From the NCBI GenBank assembly GCA_947493215.1, contig CANLQE010000001.1:434001-498000 (forward strand): a DNA stretch of 64,000 nt, read 5' to 3'. The stretch is from an uncultured Sphingomonadaceae bacterium. Its GTDB lineage: Bacteria; Pseudomonadota; Alphaproteobacteria; Sphingomonadales; Sphingomonadaceae. Below, one piece after another: positions 63,795 through 64,000 of this stretch (its first letter is position 1; every line of letters starts with the position of its first letter). The position numbers and the translations under genes are program-made. Below the pieces are notes generated by a model. That model was not told the origin of the DNA, made no database searches, and was given only the letters and a program-made list of their open reading frames with translations.

Positions 63795-64000
63795 AGAGCG
63801 GACTGCGCCGCCGGTCTGGGATGATTACCGTGATGGCTCATCGATCACTACGCGTTGGAATGACAATGACCCCTATGGCCACGTCAACAATGCGATCTAT
63901 TATTTCTGGTTTGATAGTGCAGTGAACCGCTATCTGATCGAACAAGGCGCGCTCGACATTGGCAAGAGCGATGTCATTGGTCTGGTAGTGCAGACGTCTT
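63784..64000 (+). CDS. Acyl-CoA thioesterase of the 4HBT family (5' part only, cut by window end)
   Basis: Seventy-two codons read from an ATG at 63784, which lies inside the last codons of the alcohol dehydrogenase gene (overlap 11 bp), and run off the right edge. '[21 protein letters not shown]' (about 23-43) is the hot-dog-fold signature with the catalytic Asp in 'NDNDPYGH'. It should hydrolyse a thioester, possibly the product or substrate of the adjacent dehydrogenase pathway. The C-terminal part is outside the window. Confidence 0.85.
   Translation, partial: MPGKERTAPPVWDDYRDGSSITTRWNDNDPYGHVNNAIYYFWFDSAVNRYLIEQGALDIGKSDVIGLVVQTS

Overview
The window is an ordinary stretch of alphaproteobacterial chromosome with a few accessory islands. 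A MipZ-type division ATPase, a BamF/DUF3035 lipoprotein, a SdhAF4-like DUF1674 protein, ligase-associated Lhr and PdeM, a long TonB receptor with an 'IVVTATRR' TonB box, and the htpX-rsmB-rpe-heparinase-purH order all point to Sphingomonadales (Sphingorhabdus, Parasphingorhabdus or Sphingopyxis-like). This placement rests on gene content read by eye, not on a phylogeny. I saw no rRNA, tRNA, CRISPR array, integrase or transposase.

Left part (1-12,860, mostly minus strand). A Na+/H+ antiporter runs off the left edge. Beside it is pdeM-bioF-bioD-bioA, with the three biotin genes joined by ATGA overlaps. trhO and a GST-like gene diverge from pdeM. The Lhr-type helicase is followed by two tandem secreted proteins, each with two retropepsin-like domains. 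A crotonase with a strong palindrome in its promoter and a metallo-beta-lactamase-fold hydrolase follow.

Middle-left (13,000-26,400). Here lie an AI-2E-family exporter, a DUF1801 protein, a LysR regulator divergent from a sterol-desaturase-like hydroxylase and a membrane protein, pgm, a Tim14-like DnaJ with MipZ, a TauD-like dioxygenase divergent from a Tat-signal SDR, an XRE/MmyB regulator divergent from a small membrane protein, a lipoprotein-type subclass B3 metallo-beta-lactamase homologue, a SnoaL-like protein and nitronate monooxygenase. The core plus-strand run htpX-rsmB-rpe-heparinase II/III-purH (26,483-32,960) comes next.

Centre and right (32,990-54,061). This is one long minus-strand block: purE-purK-folA-dipeptidase-ribF-GDPD-ileS-lspA-bamF, then a three-gene module tpsB-tpsA-CHAT. 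That module (32,991-44,628) is the most interesting part of the window. It encodes a two-partner secretion pore, a 2,275-residue filamentous-haemagglutinin-type exoprotein and an exported TPR-CHAT caspase-like protein, all translationally overlapping. The exoprotein has only two cysteines, spaced C-X6-C near its C-terminus. This suggests a secreted adhesin or filament whose retention or release is handled by its own CHAT protease.

Right edge (54,287-64,000). It holds a small GGDEF cyclase, gpmA, a co-oriented trio (DUF3604 lipoprotein, membrane-anchored parvulin, HupE/UreJ metal-permease-like protein) divergent from a TonB-dependent receptor across a 518-bp regulatory gap, an iron-type alcohol dehydrogenase, and the start of a 4HBT thioesterase cut by the window end.
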